Assembly (NCBI RefSeq): GCF_900095265.1
Contig: NZ_LT607663.1
Location: 112,792-176,791, forward strand
Length of the DNA: 64,000 nucleotides
Source of the DNA: Janthinobacterium sp. UMAB-56
Lineage (GTDB): Bacteria; Pseudomonadota; Gammaproteobacteria; Burkholderiales; Burkholderiaceae_D
Reading direction: 5' to 3'
This document shows, in pieces, positions 16,110-24,837 of this stretch; within the stretch, counting starts at the first letter, position 1; each line of letters starts with the position of its first letter. The position numbers were made by a program, and so were the translations under genes. Below the pieces are notes generated by a model. That model saw only the letters and a list, made by a program, of their open reading frames with translations. It searched no databases and was not told the origin of the DNA.

Positions 16110-16837
16110 TGACGATACAAGTGAATGGCAGCGCACCCGCGCTGGAAATTACGCAACTGCACACCTGGTATGGCGAATCGCACATCTTGCACGACGTCAA
16201 TCTGAAAGTGGAGCAGGGCGAAGTGGTGACTTTGCTGGGCCGCAACGGCGCCGGCCGTAGCACCACCTTGCGCGCCATCATGGGGCTGACGGGCGCGCGC
16301 ACGGGCTCGATCAAAGTCAATGGCACCGAAGCAATAGGTTTGCCCACGCACAAAATCGCCCATCTGGGCATCGGTTATTGTCCCGAAGAGCGCGGCATTT
16401 TTTCATCGCTGTCGACCGAAGAAAACCTGCTGCTGCCGCCGACCCTGGCCAATGGCGAGAAAGGCATGTCGGTGGAGGAAATCTACGCCATGTTCCCGAA
16501 CTTGCAGGAACGCCGGCATAGCCAGGGCACGCGCCTGTCGGGCGGGGAACAGCAGATGCTGGCCGTGGCGCGCATCCTGCGCACGGGCGCGCGCCTGTTG
16601 CTGCTCGATGAAATATCCGAAGGCCTGGCGCCCGTCATCGTGCAAGGGCTGGCGCGCATGATCACTACCCTGAAAGCGAAGGGTTACACCATTGTCATGG
16701 TGGAACAGAATTTCCGGTTTGCTGCACCGCTGGCGGACCGGTTTTATGTGATGGAGCACGGTCAGATCGTCGAGACTTTTGCTGCATCCGAACTGGAAGC
16801 CAAGATGCCGGTATTGACCGAGCTGCTTGGCGTGTAA
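16109..16837 (+). CDS. HAAT ABC transporter ATPase, LivF-like, with Arg in place of the Walker A Lys
   Basis: A 242-residue ATPase from the ATG at 16109, overlapping the previous stop (ATGA). The Walker A reads GRNGAGRST, with Arg50 where the phosphate-binding Lys normally stands. The LSGGEQQ signature, Walker B LLLLDEISEGLAP and the switch His region EQNFRF are otherwise normal for LivF. In the heterodimeric ATPase pair this would weaken one of the two ATP sites, as in asymmetric ABC exporters, while the LivG site stays intact. I believe this substitution recurs in betaproteobacterial relatives but could not check. It is not a sequencing-style frameshift. Confidence 0.92.
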   Translation: MTIQVNGSAPALEITQLHTWYGESHILHDVNLKVEQGEVVTLLGRNGAGRSTTLRAIMGLTGARTGSIKVNGTEAIGLPTHKIAHLGIGYCPEERGIFSSLSTEENLLLPPTLANGEKGMSVEEIYAMFPNLQERRHSQGTRLSGGEQQMLAVARILRTGARLLLLDEISEGLAPVIVQGLARMITTLKAKGYTIVMVEQNFRFAAPLADRFYVMEHGQIVETFAASELEAKMPVLTELLGV

Positions 16838-16907
16838 TGCCCATGTAGTTCCATATCGTCGTCGAGCAATCGTTTAAATAGCAAACAATAATCCCAACGG
16901 AGACACT

Positions 16908-18116
16908 ATGAAACGTAACGCTATCGCCATTGCCACCGCCACACTTTGCGCATTGGGCTTTTCTGCTGCCGCGCACGCCCAGGTATCGGGCGACACCATC
17001 AAGATCGGTTTTATTTCCGATATGTCGGGCGTGTATTCCGACGTCGACGGTCTCGGTGGCGCGGAAGCCATCAAGATGGCGATCGCCGATGCCGGCGTGG
17101 TATTGGCCGGCAAGAAGGTGGAATTCATTTCTGCCGACCACCAAAACAAGGCGGACATCGCTGCCTCGAAGGCGCGTGAATGGTTCGACCAGCAAGGCGT
17201 CGACATGCTGATCGGCGGCACCAATTCCGGCGCCAGCCTGGCCATGGCCAAGGTCGCGGCGGAAAAGAAGAAAGTCTTCATCGCCATTGGCGCCGGTTCC
17301 TCGCGCCTGACGAATGAAGAATGCACGCCTTACACAGTGCATTACGCCTATGACACGGTGGCATTGGCGCGCGGTACGGGCGGCACCATCGTCAAGCAGG
17401 GCGGCAAGAGCTGGTATTTCATGACGGCCGACTATGCGTTTGGCCATTCGCTGGAGAAAGACACGGCCGAGGTCGTCAAGGCGGCTGGCGGCAAGGTGCT
17501 GGGCAGCGTCAAGCATCCGCTGGGCGCCTCGGATTTCTCTTCCTTCCTGCTGCAGGCGCAGGCAGCCAAGCCGCAAATCCTCGGCCTGGCCAATGCCGGC
17601 GGCGACGCCATCAACAGCATCAAGGCAGCCAACGAGTTTGGCTTGACGAAATCGATGAAGCTGGCCGGCTTGCTGATCTTCATCAACGACATTCACTCGC
17701 TGGGCTTGAATCTGACGCAAGGCATGTACCTGACCGATGGCTGGTACTGGGACTTGAATGCGGAGACGCGCGCCTGGTCGAAACGCTATTTCGCCAAGAT
17801 GAAGAAAGAGCCGTCGATGCTGCAGGCGGCCGATTACTCGGCTGCGGCGACCTACCTGAAAGCCGTCAAGGCGCTGGGGACGGATGACAGCGAGAAGGTC
17901 ATGGCCTATCTGAAGAAGACCAAGATCAACGACATGTTTACCCAGAATGGCGAAGTGCGTCCCGATGGCCGCATGGTGCACGATATGTATTTGATGGAGG
18001 TGAAGAAGCCTTCGGAGTCGAAATACCCATGGGATTACTACAAGGTGGTCGCCACCGTGCCCGGTGCGCAAGCATATGTGACCAAGGCTGAATCGAAGTG
18101 TTCGTTGTGGAAGTAA
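16908..18116 (+). CDS. ABC transporter periplasmic substrate-binding protein (Leu/Ile/Val-type family)
   Basis: A 402-residue protein with a Sec signal peptide (MKRNAIAIATATLCALGFSA, cleavage after AHA near residue 24). The mature start DTIKIGFISDMSGVYSDVDG and the later LIGGTNSGASLAMAKVA match the Peripla_BP_6 type I binding fold. The C-terminal YPWDYYKVVATVPG motif is typical of betaproteobacterial members often annotated as amino-acid or small-acid binders. It delivers ligand to the two permeases downstream. The ligand is not assigned. A ribosome site GGAGAC precedes the ATG. Confidence 0.93.
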   Translation: MKRNAIAIATATLCALGFSAAAHAQVSGDTIKIGFISDMSGVYSDVDGLGGAEAIKMAIADAGVVLAGKKVEFISADHQNKADIAASKAREWFDQQGVDMLIGGTNSGASLAMAKVAAEKKKVFIAIGAGSSRLTNEECTPYTVHYAYDTVALARGTGGTIVKQGGKSWYFMTADYAFGHSLEKDTAEVVKAAGGKVLGSVKHPLGASDFSSFLLQAQAAKPQILGLANAGGDAINSIKAANEFGLTKSMKLAGLLIFINDIHSLGLNLTQGMYLTDGWYWDLNAETRAWSKRYFAKMKKEPSMLQAADYSAAATYLKAVKALGTDDSEKVMAYLKKTKINDMFTQNGEVRPDGRMVHDMYLMEVKKPSESKYPWDYYKVVATVPGAQAYVTKAESKCSLWK

Positions 18117-18133
18117 GGCAGTAGAAATATCCA

Positions 18134-18267
18134 CAGCATGCCAGCCGCCGCGCGGGCATGCTGTCCTGCACGCTTCGCTCGCAGGGTTCGCCTTGCGCCG
18201 CCGCACCACCCTGGTCTGCGGTGGTGTGTTTCCCTTGATACCACACCGCTACCCGGCGGTGCTTTTT
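18134..18267 (+). other. Two intercistronic hairpins between binding-protein and permease genes
   Basis: CAGCATGCC/GGCATGCTG (18134-18163) follows the binding-protein stop, and CACCGC/GCGGTG followed by CTTTTT (18244-18267) precedes the permease. The second looks like a weak terminator or attenuator. They can explain higher expression of the binding protein than of the permeases. Confidence 0.6.
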
Positions 18268-18280
18268 ATACTGTGATGCC

Positions 18281-19165
18281 ATGGAAATTTTCGGCGTTCC
18301 AATACAAGCGATGATGAGCCAACTGCTGTTGGGTCTCGTCAACGGCTCGTTCTATGCCATGTTGTCCCTCGGTCTGGCCGTTATCTTCGGCTTGCTCAAC
18401 GTTATTAATTTCTCGCACGGCGCCATGTACATGATGGGCGCCTTCCTGGCCTGGATGGGCCTCAGTTATTTCGACATCAATTACTGGGCCATGCTGATCA
18501 TCGCCCCGATCCTCGTCGGCCTGGTCGGCATCCTGATCGAAAAAACCATGCTGCGCTGGCTATATAAACTCGACCACCTGTATGGCTTGCTGTTGACCTT
18601 TGGCATCACGCTGATCATGGAAGGCGTGTTTCGCTCCTTCTATGGCGTGTCGGGCCAGCCGTATGCCGTGCCTGAAGCGCTGTCCGGCGCGACGGACCTG
18701 GGCTTCATGATCTTGCCGAACTACCGCGCCTGGGTCGTGATCGCCTCGCTCTCCGTATGCCTGGCCACCTGGTTCGTCATCGAAAAAACCAAGTTGGGCG
18801 CGTACCTGCGTGCCGGCACGGAAAACCCGAAACTGGTGGAAGCGTTCGGCATCAACGTGCCGCTGATGGTGACGTTGACGTTCGGCTTCGGCGTGGCACT
18901 GGCCGGTTTCGCCGGCGTGCTGGCGGCACCCATCATCCAGGTTTCGCCGCTGATGGGCTCGAACCTGATCATCGTCGTGTTTGCCGTGGTGGTGATCGGT
19001 GGCATGGGCTCCATCATGGGTTCCATCCTGACGGGCCTGGGACTGGGCGTGATCGAGGGCCTGACCCGCGTGTTCTACCCGGAAGGCTCGGCCACCGTGG
19101 TCTTCGTGGTGATGGTCATCGTGTTGCTGCTGCGTCCTGCCGGCCTGTTCGGTAAAGAAAAGTAA
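18281..19165 (+). CDS. HAAT ABC transporter permease, LivH-like
   Basis: A 294-residue inner-membrane permease with about eight hydrophobic helices. The start GLVNGSFYAMLSLGLAVIFG and the NVINFSHGAMYMMGAF segment are signatures of the LivH family, and the C-terminus ends LLLRPAGLFGKEK as in most homologues. It pairs with the LivM-like permease to form the pore. It is separated by 164 bp and two hairpins from the binding-protein gene but is clearly part of the same transporter. Confidence 0.94.
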   Translation: MEIFGVPIQAMMSQLLLGLVNGSFYAMLSLGLAVIFGLLNVINFSHGAMYMMGAFLAWMGLSYFDINYWAMLIIAPILVGLVGILIEKTMLRWLYKLDHLYGLLLTFGITLIMEGVFRSFYGVSGQPYAVPEALSGATDLGFMILPNYRAWVVIASLSVCLATWFVIEKTKLGAYLRAGTENPKLVEAFGINVPLMVTLTFGFGVALAGFAGVLAAPIIQVSPLMGSNLIIVVFAVVVIGGMGSIMGSILTGLGLGVIEGLTRVFYPEGSATVVFVVMVIVLLLRPAGLFGKEK

Positions 19166-19196
19166 TCCTCATCAGTCATGTATTGGAGCTACCACG

Positions 19197-20177
19197 ATGA
19201 ATAAGAATGTAGGTTACGCCATTGCCTTGCTGCTGGCCTTGGCTGCCCCGTTTTACGGCTATCCCGTCTTCCTGATGAAGTTGCTGTGCTTTGCCCTGTT
19301 TGCCTGCGCCTTTAACTTGTTGATCGGTTATACGGGCTTGCTGTCGTTTGGCCATGCCGCTTTCTTTGGCGGGGCCGGCTATGTCACCGGGTATGCGCTG
19401 CGCACCTGGGGCTGGCCGACGGAATTGGGCTTGCTGGCCGGCGTCGTCGCGGGTGCTTTGCTGGGCCTCGTGATCGGTAGCCTGGCGATACGCCGCCAGG
19501 GCATTTACTTTACGATGATCACCCTGGCGCTGGCGCAGATGGTGTACTTCCTTGCCTTGCGCCTGCCATTTACGGGCGGCGAGGATGGTTTGCAGGGTGT
19601 TCCACGTGGAACCTTGCTGGGCACGATAGACCTGGGCAATGACACCGTGCTGTATTACGTCGTGTTGGCCATCTTCATTGCCGGCTTCGCCTTGATCATG
19701 CGCACCATCCACTCGCCGTTCGGACAAGTGCTCAAAGCCATCAAGGAAAACGAACCACGCGCCATCTCGCTCGGTTACGACGTCAACAAGTACAAGCTGA
19801 TGGCCATCGTGCTGTCCGCTTCGCTGGCTGCGCTGGCCGGTGCCACCAAGACGCTGGTGCTGGGCTTTGAAACCTTGACCGATGTGTACTGGGGCATGTC
19901 CGGTCTGGTCGTGCTGATGACCTTGGTGGGCGGCATGGGCACCATGGCTGGCCCCATTCTCGGCGCCGTGCTGATCATCGCGCTGGAGAACAAGCTGGGT
20001 GATGTTGGCACTTATCTTGCCACGCACACGGGCATCGAATGGTTCGGCACCCTGGGCGAATCGGTGGGCATGGTCACCGGCGTGATCTTTGTGATCTGCG
20101 TCTTGCTGTTCCGGCGCGGCATCGTCGGCGAAGCCATCGCGCGCTTCGGCGGCAGGGCGGCCAAGGCTGCTGTCTGA
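19197..20177 (+). CDS. HAAT ABC transporter permease, LivM-like
   Basis: A 326-residue permease with repeated hydrophobic helices and the LivM hallmarks NLLIGYTGLLSFGHAAFFGG and a conserved cytoplasmic loop KAIKENEPRAISLGYDVNKYK. It starts 31 bp after the LivH-like stop. The gene also contains a parS-like palindrome (19598-19613) embedded in its codons. A strong terminator follows at 20188, so it closes the transporter operon. Confidence 0.94.
   Translation: MNKNVGYAIALLLALAAPFYGYPVFLMKLLCFALFACAFNLLIGYTGLLSFGHAAFFGGAGYVTGYALRTWGWPTELGLLAGVVAGALLGLVIGSLAIRRQGIYFTMITLALAQMVYFLALRLPFTGGEDGLQGVPRGTLLGTIDLGNDTVLYYVVLAIFIAGFALIMRTIHSPFGQVLKAIKENEPRAISLGYDVNKYKLMAIVLSASLAALAGATKTLVLGFETLTDVYWGMSGLVVLMTLVGGMGTMAGPILGAVLIIALENKLGDVGTYLATHTGIEWFGTLGESVGMVTGVIFVICVLLFRRGIVGEAIARFGGRAAKAAV
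19598..19613. promoter_or_regulatory. parS-like centromere site inside the LivM-like gene
   Basis: TGTTCCACGTGGAACC matches the perfect palindrome at 24986 in 15 of 16 positions. ParB from the parB gene at 28717 is the expected ligand. Location inside a coding sequence is common for parS. Confidence 0.75.
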
Positions 20178-20187
20178 TTTTCAAGCA

Positions 20188-20214
20188 ACGCCGGACGGAC
20201 AGTCCGGCGTTTTT
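20188..20214 (+). terminator. Terminator of the ABC transporter operon
   Basis: A 9-bp perfect stem (ACGCCGGAC / GTCCGGCGT, 5-nt loop) ending in five T, 10 bp after the LivM-like stop. Confidence 0.93.
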
Positions 20215-20253
20215 CATTGTGCGTCTACTGTTACTTCAACGGAGAGTACCACC

Positions 20254-22320
20254 ATGCAAATGACGATCATTCGTGCGGGCACTGGCATGGGCCTGTGCAC
20301 CTTGCTGGCGTTGGCAGCCTGCGGCAGCAACCATGCGCCGGAAGAACTGAACCAGATGCCCGCTTACCTGGGCACCATCACGCGCGCCGACTATGACGGC
20401 AAGACGAATGATTTGCTGACGGCCGGGCTGGGCAAGACGGGGCTGGCCGGGGCGGCGCCTGCGTATGCGAACGTGGAGCAGCCGACGCCTGTCGAGCTGC
20501 GCCGCAATGCGATCTACGCCAATTACCGCGCCGTGCTCGACATTGCCGCCAATAGCGGCTACGGCACCCTTTACGGACCGAATGTGGATGCGTCCGGGAA
20601 CGTGGGCACGGGCGAGGGCATGGTCGCGGGCAGTGAATATATCGCCTATGCCGATGATGGCACGGGCAAGAAGAATGTCACCTTGATGGTGCAGGTGCCG
20701 GCCAGCTTCGACCCGGACCGCGCCTGTATCGTCACGGGCACCTCCAGCGGTTCGCGCGGCATCTACGGCGCCATCGGCAGCTCGGGCGAATGGGGCTTGA
20801 AGAAGGGCTGCGCCGTGGCGTATGCCGACAAGGGTTCCGGCACAGGCCTGTACGTGTTTGAAGACGACAGCGTCAATCTGCAAAACGGCGTGCGCGCGGG
20901 CAGGGTGGCCGCAGGCAAGAATGCGCTCTTCGCGCCGGACTTGAGCGATGCCGAGCGGCTGGCCTGGGCTGGCGTCAACCCGAACCGTATCGCCTTCAAG
21001 CATGCGCACTCGCAGCAGAATCCGGAGAAGGACTGGGGCAAGGTGACCTTGCAGGCGGTCGAGATGGCCTATTACGTCTTGAACGAACGCTACGGCGTGC
21101 TGGCCCGCGACGGCAGTGCGCGCATCGTGCGCCTGACGCCGAAGAACACCTTCACGCTGGCGGCGAGCATTTCCAACGGCGCCGGCTCGGCCTTGCTGGC
21201 GGCGGAACAGGATAGCAAGGGCTTGATCAGCGGCGTGGCGGCCAGCGAGCCGCAGGTCCAACCGGCCGCTTCGAGCGCCTACAGCGTGCGCCAGGGCGGT
21301 GCCGTCGTTGCCAATCCTGGGCGTGCGCTGTTTGACTACGCCACGTATGCGGCCCTGTATCAGCCATGCATCGCTTCCGTGGCAGGCAATGCGGGACGTT
21401 GCACGGCGCTGGTGGCCAAGGGCTTGTTGAACGGCGCCGATCTGGCGGCGCAGCAGGCGGACGCGAGGCAGCGCTTGCGCGCGTATGGCTGGCTGGTCGA
21501 TTCTGATCCGTTGCAGGCAGCGCACGCGGGCACGAACATCCTGGTGGCCGTGACGTATGCCTATGCCTACGGAAAATTCTCCGTGACAGACAAGGTGTGC
21601 GGTTTCACGTTTGCGCAGACGGACGGCGGCGGCAATCCGATCCCGTACACCTCAGCGCAAAAGGCGGCCAGCTTTGCCACGCAAAACGGCATCCTCGGCA
21701 ATGTCGTGTACGAGAACAGCGTGGGTGGCGCCAGGGTCTACACGGCCGGCGTGTCGCCTTCCAGCAGCCTGGCGGATCAGTCGCTCGATGGCTTCCTGTG
21801 TCTGCGCAGCCTGGCGACGGGACGCGACACTGTCAGCGGCGCCACCTTGCCGGGCAGCCTGGCCATGCAAAGCGTGCGCGTGCGGGCAGGCATGGCCGAG
21901 GTCGCAGCTAGCGGCAAACTGCATGGCAAGCCGGCTATCATCGTCCAGGGACGCAGCGATACCCTGATTCCCGTCAATCATGCTTCGCGCGCCTACCTGG
22001 GCTTGAACGCCGCCGTGGAAGGGGCAAATAGCAAGCTGCGCTATATTGAGGTGAGCAATGCCAACCACTTCGATTCCTTCAGCAGCGCCTTGCCGACCTT
22101 GATCGTGTCGCTACATGTGTACTTGAACCGGGCGCTCGATGCCATGTATGCGCATTTGTCAGCCCAACAGGCTTTGCCGCCATCGCAGGTGGTGCGTACG
22201 GTGACGCGCGCCGATGCGTCTACCTTGATCACGAATGTCAACCTGCCCTTGATCGCTGCGGCGCCCGCGTCCGGCAACGCCATCAGCGTGACGGGAACGG
22301 TGGTGGATATTCCCAACTAG
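20254..22320 (+). CDS. D-(-)-3-hydroxybutyrate oligomer hydrolase (lipoprotein)
   Basis: A 688-residue protein with a lipoprotein signal (lipobox L-A-A-C, Cys23). The sequence matches the 3HB-oligomer hydrolase family: NQMPAYLGTITRADYDGKTN near the mature start, VTGTSSGSRGIYGAIG, and a lipase-box-like ASISNGAG whose Ser (about residue 307) is the likely nucleophile. A later GRSDTLIPVNHASRAYLGLN may hold the acid and HFDSF the base. The family hydrolyses water-soluble 3-hydroxybutyrate oligomers from polyhydroxybutyrate breakdown; lipidation suggests an envelope location here. It lies after the HAAT transporter, which raises but does not prove a link with uptake of the products. Confidence 0.9.
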   Translation: MQMTIIRAGTGMGLCTLLALAACGSNHAPEELNQMPAYLGTITRADYDGKTNDLLTAGLGKTGLAGAAPAYANVEQPTPVELRRNAIYANYRAVLDIAANSGYGTLYGPNVDASGNVGTGEGMVAGSEYIAYADDGTGKKNVTLMVQVPASFDPDRACIVTGTSSGSRGIYGAIGSSGEWGLKKGCAVAYADKGSGTGLYVFEDDSVNLQNGVRAGRVAAGKNALFAPDLSDAERLAWAGVNPNRIAFKHAHSQQNPEKDWGKVTLQAVEMAYYVLNERYGVLARDGSARIVRLTPKNTFTLAASISNGAGSALLAAEQDSKGLISGVAASEPQVQPAASSAYSVRQGGAVVANPGRALFDYATYAALYQPCIASVAGNAGRCTALVAKGLLNGADLAAQQADARQRLRAYGWLVDSDPLQAAHAGTNILVAVTYAYAYGKFSVTDKVCGFTFAQTDGGGNPIPYTSAQKAASFATQNGILGNVVYENSVGGARVYTAGVSPSSSLADQSLDGFLCLRSLATGRDTVSGATLPGSLAMQSVRVRAGMAEVAASGKLHGKPAIIVQGRSDTLIPVNHASRAYLGLNAAVEGANSKLRYIEVSNANHFDSFSSALPTLIVSLHVYLNRALDAMYAHLSAQQALPPSQVVRTVTRADASTLITNVNLPLIAAAPASGNAISVTGTVVDIPN

Positions 22321-22342
22321 AGGGGATCGGCAGGCAAGCCAG

Positions 22343-22366
22343 GGCCACGTTTCACGTGGCCTTTTT
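22343..22366 (+). terminator. Terminator of the 3HB-oligomer hydrolase gene
   Basis: A 7-bp stem GGCCACG / CGTGGCC with a 5-nt loop followed by five T. Its loop region also resembles half a parS site (GTTTCACGTGG), which is why it is noted. Confidence 0.88.
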
Positions 22367-23206
22367 CTATTCCCACGCAGTATCGGCGATGTAGCCCAGT
22401 CCCTGGAAGACAGGCTTGGAAAACCAGTAGCCCTGCATCAGGGAAATACCGCAGCTGGCCAGGAAGTCGCGCTCGGCGCGTGTCTCGATGCCTTCGGCCA
22501 GCACGCGGATACCCAGCTCATGGCACAGGCTGGCGATGGCCCGCACGATTGCCTGGCGTGGCGCTTGCGTATCGATCCCGCGCACCAGGTCCATGTCGAT
22601 CTTGATGATGTCGGGCTGGTATTCTGCCAGCAGGTTCAAGCCCGCATAGCCGGCGCCGAAATCATCGATGGCTGTCTGGAATCCGAAGAGCCGGTAGGCA
22701 CGAAAAATCTCGACCAGATGGGGACGGTCCTGCACCCGCTCGCCTTCCGTCACTTCAAAGATGATTTTGTCAGTAGGGAAGTTATACAACTTGGCCGCGT
22801 CCAGGGTGCTGCGGATGCACACTTCGGGACGGTAGACGGCGTTGGGCAGGAAGTTGATCGAGAGAAAACCCTGCATGCCCAGCCGGGCGGCGCCGGCCAC
22901 GGCCTTGACGCGGCAAGCCTGGTCGAAGCGGTAGCGGTTGGCGTCATTGACTTGGGCCAGCACGCTGGCCGCGCTTTCGCCGTTGGGCCCGCGCACCAGC
23001 GCCTCGTGCGCGTAGATGCTGCGCGTGGCCAGGTCGACGATGGGTTGATAGGCATACTCGAAGGAAAATGGCAGCGGCGCGCTGTCATGGCAGCCTGCAC
23101 AGGCACCATGTGGAAAACTGGTGCTGTCAGGATGAATGGGGATGTCTGTAGGTGTCATGGTGGCATTGTAGTAGGGCGGGTTGGCGGGCTCAGTCTGCTG
23201 GCTCAC
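22367..23206 (-). CDS. EAL domain protein, probable c-di-GMP phosphodiesterase
   Basis: A 279-residue protein consisting essentially of one EAL domain. The catalytic set looks complete: HEALVRG, the Asn in SINFLP, the Glu in FEVTEGE, DDFGAGYAGL, the Lys in IIKIDMDL, the Glu in AEGIET and QGYWFSKP. It should hydrolyse c-di-GMP to pGpG in the cytoplasm. No sensory domain is visible beyond a ~45-residue N-terminal extension with a CxxC (GACAGCHD). The GTG at 23206 overlaps the upstream dehydrogenase stop (GTGA), implying coupling; the ATG at 23158 is an alternative start. Confidence 0.9.
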   Translation of the reverse strand: MSQQTEPANPPYYNATMTPTDIPIHPDSTSFPHGACAGCHDSAPLPFSFEYAYQPIVDLATRSIYAHEALVRGPNGESAASVLAQVNDANRYRFDQACRVKAVAGAARLGMQGFLSINFLPNAVYRPEVCIRSTLDAAKLYNFPTDKIIFEVTEGERVQDRPHLVEIFRAYRLFGFQTAIDDFGAGYAGLNLLAEYQPDIIKIDMDLVRGIDTQAPRQAIVRAIASLCHELGIRVLAEGIETRAERDFLASCGISLMQGYWFSKPVFQGLGYIADTAWE

Positions 23207-24360
23207 AGTGCGGCAGCATAGATGGCGCGCGCATCGCTGCGCGTGACGGGCCGGGGATTGTTGCCCAGCAAGCGCGTCTGCAGCATGGCTTCATCGGCCA
23301 GGCGGTCCAGGTCGTTGGCCGTGATGCCGACCTCGCGCAAGGTGCGCACGATGCCCGTTGCCAAGGCAATCCCCTGCATGGCGTCGATCAGGGCCACGGC
23401 GCGCGCTTCCTCGCTGCCCGTGATGCCGGGTTGCAAGATGGCGGCCAATTGCGCGTACAGGGGCGCCGCGTGGGACAGATTGAAACGTAGCACGTGCGGT
23501 AGCACCAGCGCATTCGACAAGCCATGTGGCACGTGAAACAGCCCACCGATGGGATAGGCGAGCGCGTGCACGGCGGCCACCGGCGCATTGGCAAACGCCT
23601 GGCCGGCCAGCATGGCGCCCAGGAGCATGGCTTGTCGCGCCGGCAAATTGCTGCCATCGCGGCAAGCGGTAACCAGGTTGCTGGAGAGCAGTGCCAGCGC
23701 CTGCGTGGCCAGCATGTCGGACAAGGGATTTTTGAGCAGGCGGCTGGTATACGCTTCGATCGCATGCACCATGGCATCGATGCCGGTGGCGGCCGTCACG
23801 GCGGGTGGCAAGCCCAGGGTCAGGCTGGCGTCGAGGATGGCAAGGTCCGCATACAGTTGCGGCGCGACCACGCCCATCTTGCTGGTGGCGCCCGTGGTGA
23901 CGATGGCGATGTGGGTGACTTCCGAGCCCGTGCCGGCCGTGGTCGGCAATTGCACGAGGGGCAGGCGCTGGCCGTGGACATTGCCGATGCCATACAGTTG
24001 CGCCAGTTCCTGGTGGCCTGGGGCTAGCACGGCGATCAGCTTGGCAACGTCCAGCGAGCTGCCGCCACCGAGGCCGATAATCAGTTCCACGTGAAACATC
24101 TGGGCCTGGGCTACGCCGGCCACCACGATGGCTTCGGGTGGATCCGCTTGCACGTCGGAAAACACGTGCGCTTCTATCCCCGCTGCTTGCAAGCTGTGCA
24201 GGGGGGCGTCGGCCAGTCCTGTGCGCAAGAAGCCTGCGTCGGTGACGAGCAGAGCGCGGCGCACCGTAGGGAAGTGACGGGCGATATGCGCGCCTAGTTG
24301 GGCGGCGGCGCCCGGGTCAACGATCAGGAACGGCACGGTGTGAAACTGGAAGGCGGGCAT
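23203..24360 (-). CDS. Iron-containing alcohol dehydrogenase
   Basis: A 385-residue group III (iron-dependent) alcohol dehydrogenase. The NAD-binding GLGGGSSLDVAKLIAVL, the conserved LPTTAGTGSEVTHIAIVT and the metal-ligand region with HALAYPIGGLFHVPHGLSNA are all present. It interconverts an alcohol and aldehyde; the substrate is unknown. It is translated immediately before the EAL gene, an unexpected operon pairing. A parS-like site overlaps its N-terminal coding region. Confidence 0.92.
   Translation of the reverse strand: MPAFQFHTVPFLIVDPGAAAQLGAHIARHFPTVRRALLVTDAGFLRTGLADAPLHSLQAAGIEAHVFSDVQADPPEAIVVAGVAQAQMFHVELIIGLGGGSSLDVAKLIAVLAPGHQELAQLYGIGNVHGQRLPLVQLPTTAGTGSEVTHIAIVTTGATSKMGVVAPQLYADLAILDASLTLGLPPAVTAATGIDAMVHAIEAYTSRLLKNPLSDMLATQALALLSSNLVTACRDGSNLPARQAMLLGAMLAGQAFANAPVAAVHALAYPIGGLFHVPHGLSNALVLPHVLRFNLSHAAPLYAQLAAILQPGITGSEEARAVALIDAMQGIALATGIVRTLREVGITANDLDRLADEAMLQTRLLGNNPRPVTRSDARAIYAAAL
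24083..24098. promoter_or_regulatory. parS-like site inside the alcohol dehydrogenase gene
   Basis: AGTTCCACGTGAAACA matches the inverse of TGTTTCACGTGGAACA (24419) in 15 of 16 positions. Confidence 0.7.
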
Positions 24361-24418
24361 GCATACTCCTGACAGGAAGGACGTAAGCCCAGCTTACTCC
24401 GCTTTCCAACTGCGTGCC

Positions 24419-24434
24419 TGTTTCACGTGGAACA
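24419..24434. promoter_or_regulatory. parS-like site, intergenic
   Basis: TGTTTCACGTGGAACA lies between the alcohol dehydrogenase start and the sugE stop. It matches the universal parS consensus with a single asymmetric position. Confidence 0.85.
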
Positions 24435-24497
24435 GTTGGCGTGTCAGGATCAAAAGGCGGACAGGATGATCGTGTTCGATGACTATGGACAGTCCTC

Positions 24498-24818
24498 TCA
24501 GTGGCTGGACGACAGCTTCATCAACACGATGCCGCACACGATGAGGACGGCGGCGCACACGCGCATGGTGTTGAGTTGCTCGCCCAGCAAGACGATGCCG
24601 ACGATGAAAGCGCCGACGGCGCCGATGCCCGTCCAGACGGTATAGGCCGTGCCCAGGGGCAGGGTGCGCATGGCGATCGACAGCAAGCCGAAGCTGGCGA
24701 TCATCATGACGATGGTCATCACGGAGGGAGTGAGTTTGGTGAAACCCTCGGAGAGTTTCATTGCGTATGCCCACACGACTTCAAGCATGCCGGCAATCAG
24801 TAACAGTATCCAGGCCAT
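24498..24818 (-). CDS. sugE: SugE/Gdx small multidrug resistance protein, guanidinium exporter
   Basis: A 106-residue protein with four transmembrane helices. The key Gdx residues are all in place: the central Glu13 (in [12 protein letters not shown]), Ser42, Tyr59 and Trp62 (in GTAYTVWTG). The [12 protein letters not shown] segment separates SugE/Gdx from EmrE-type drug pumps. Gdx proteins export guanidinium in exchange for protons as antiparallel dimers. The two ACGG hairpins just upstream form a guanidine-II riboswitch, which strongly supports guanidinium export as the physiological role. AAGGAG precedes the ATG. Confidence 0.95.
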   Translation of the reverse strand: MAWILLLIAGMLEVVWAYAMKLSEGFTKLTPSVMTIVMMIASFGLLSIAMRTLPLGTAYTVWTGIGAVGAFIVGIVLLGEQLNTMRVCAAVLIVCGIVLMKLSSSH

Positions 24819-24837
24819 GGCGGCTCCTTATACAGAG

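Noticed and set aside
22343..22366. parS site in the terminator after the oligomer hydrolase
   Set aside because: The sequence GTTTCACGTGGCC fits a terminator stem with a T-run better and lacks the right half of parS.
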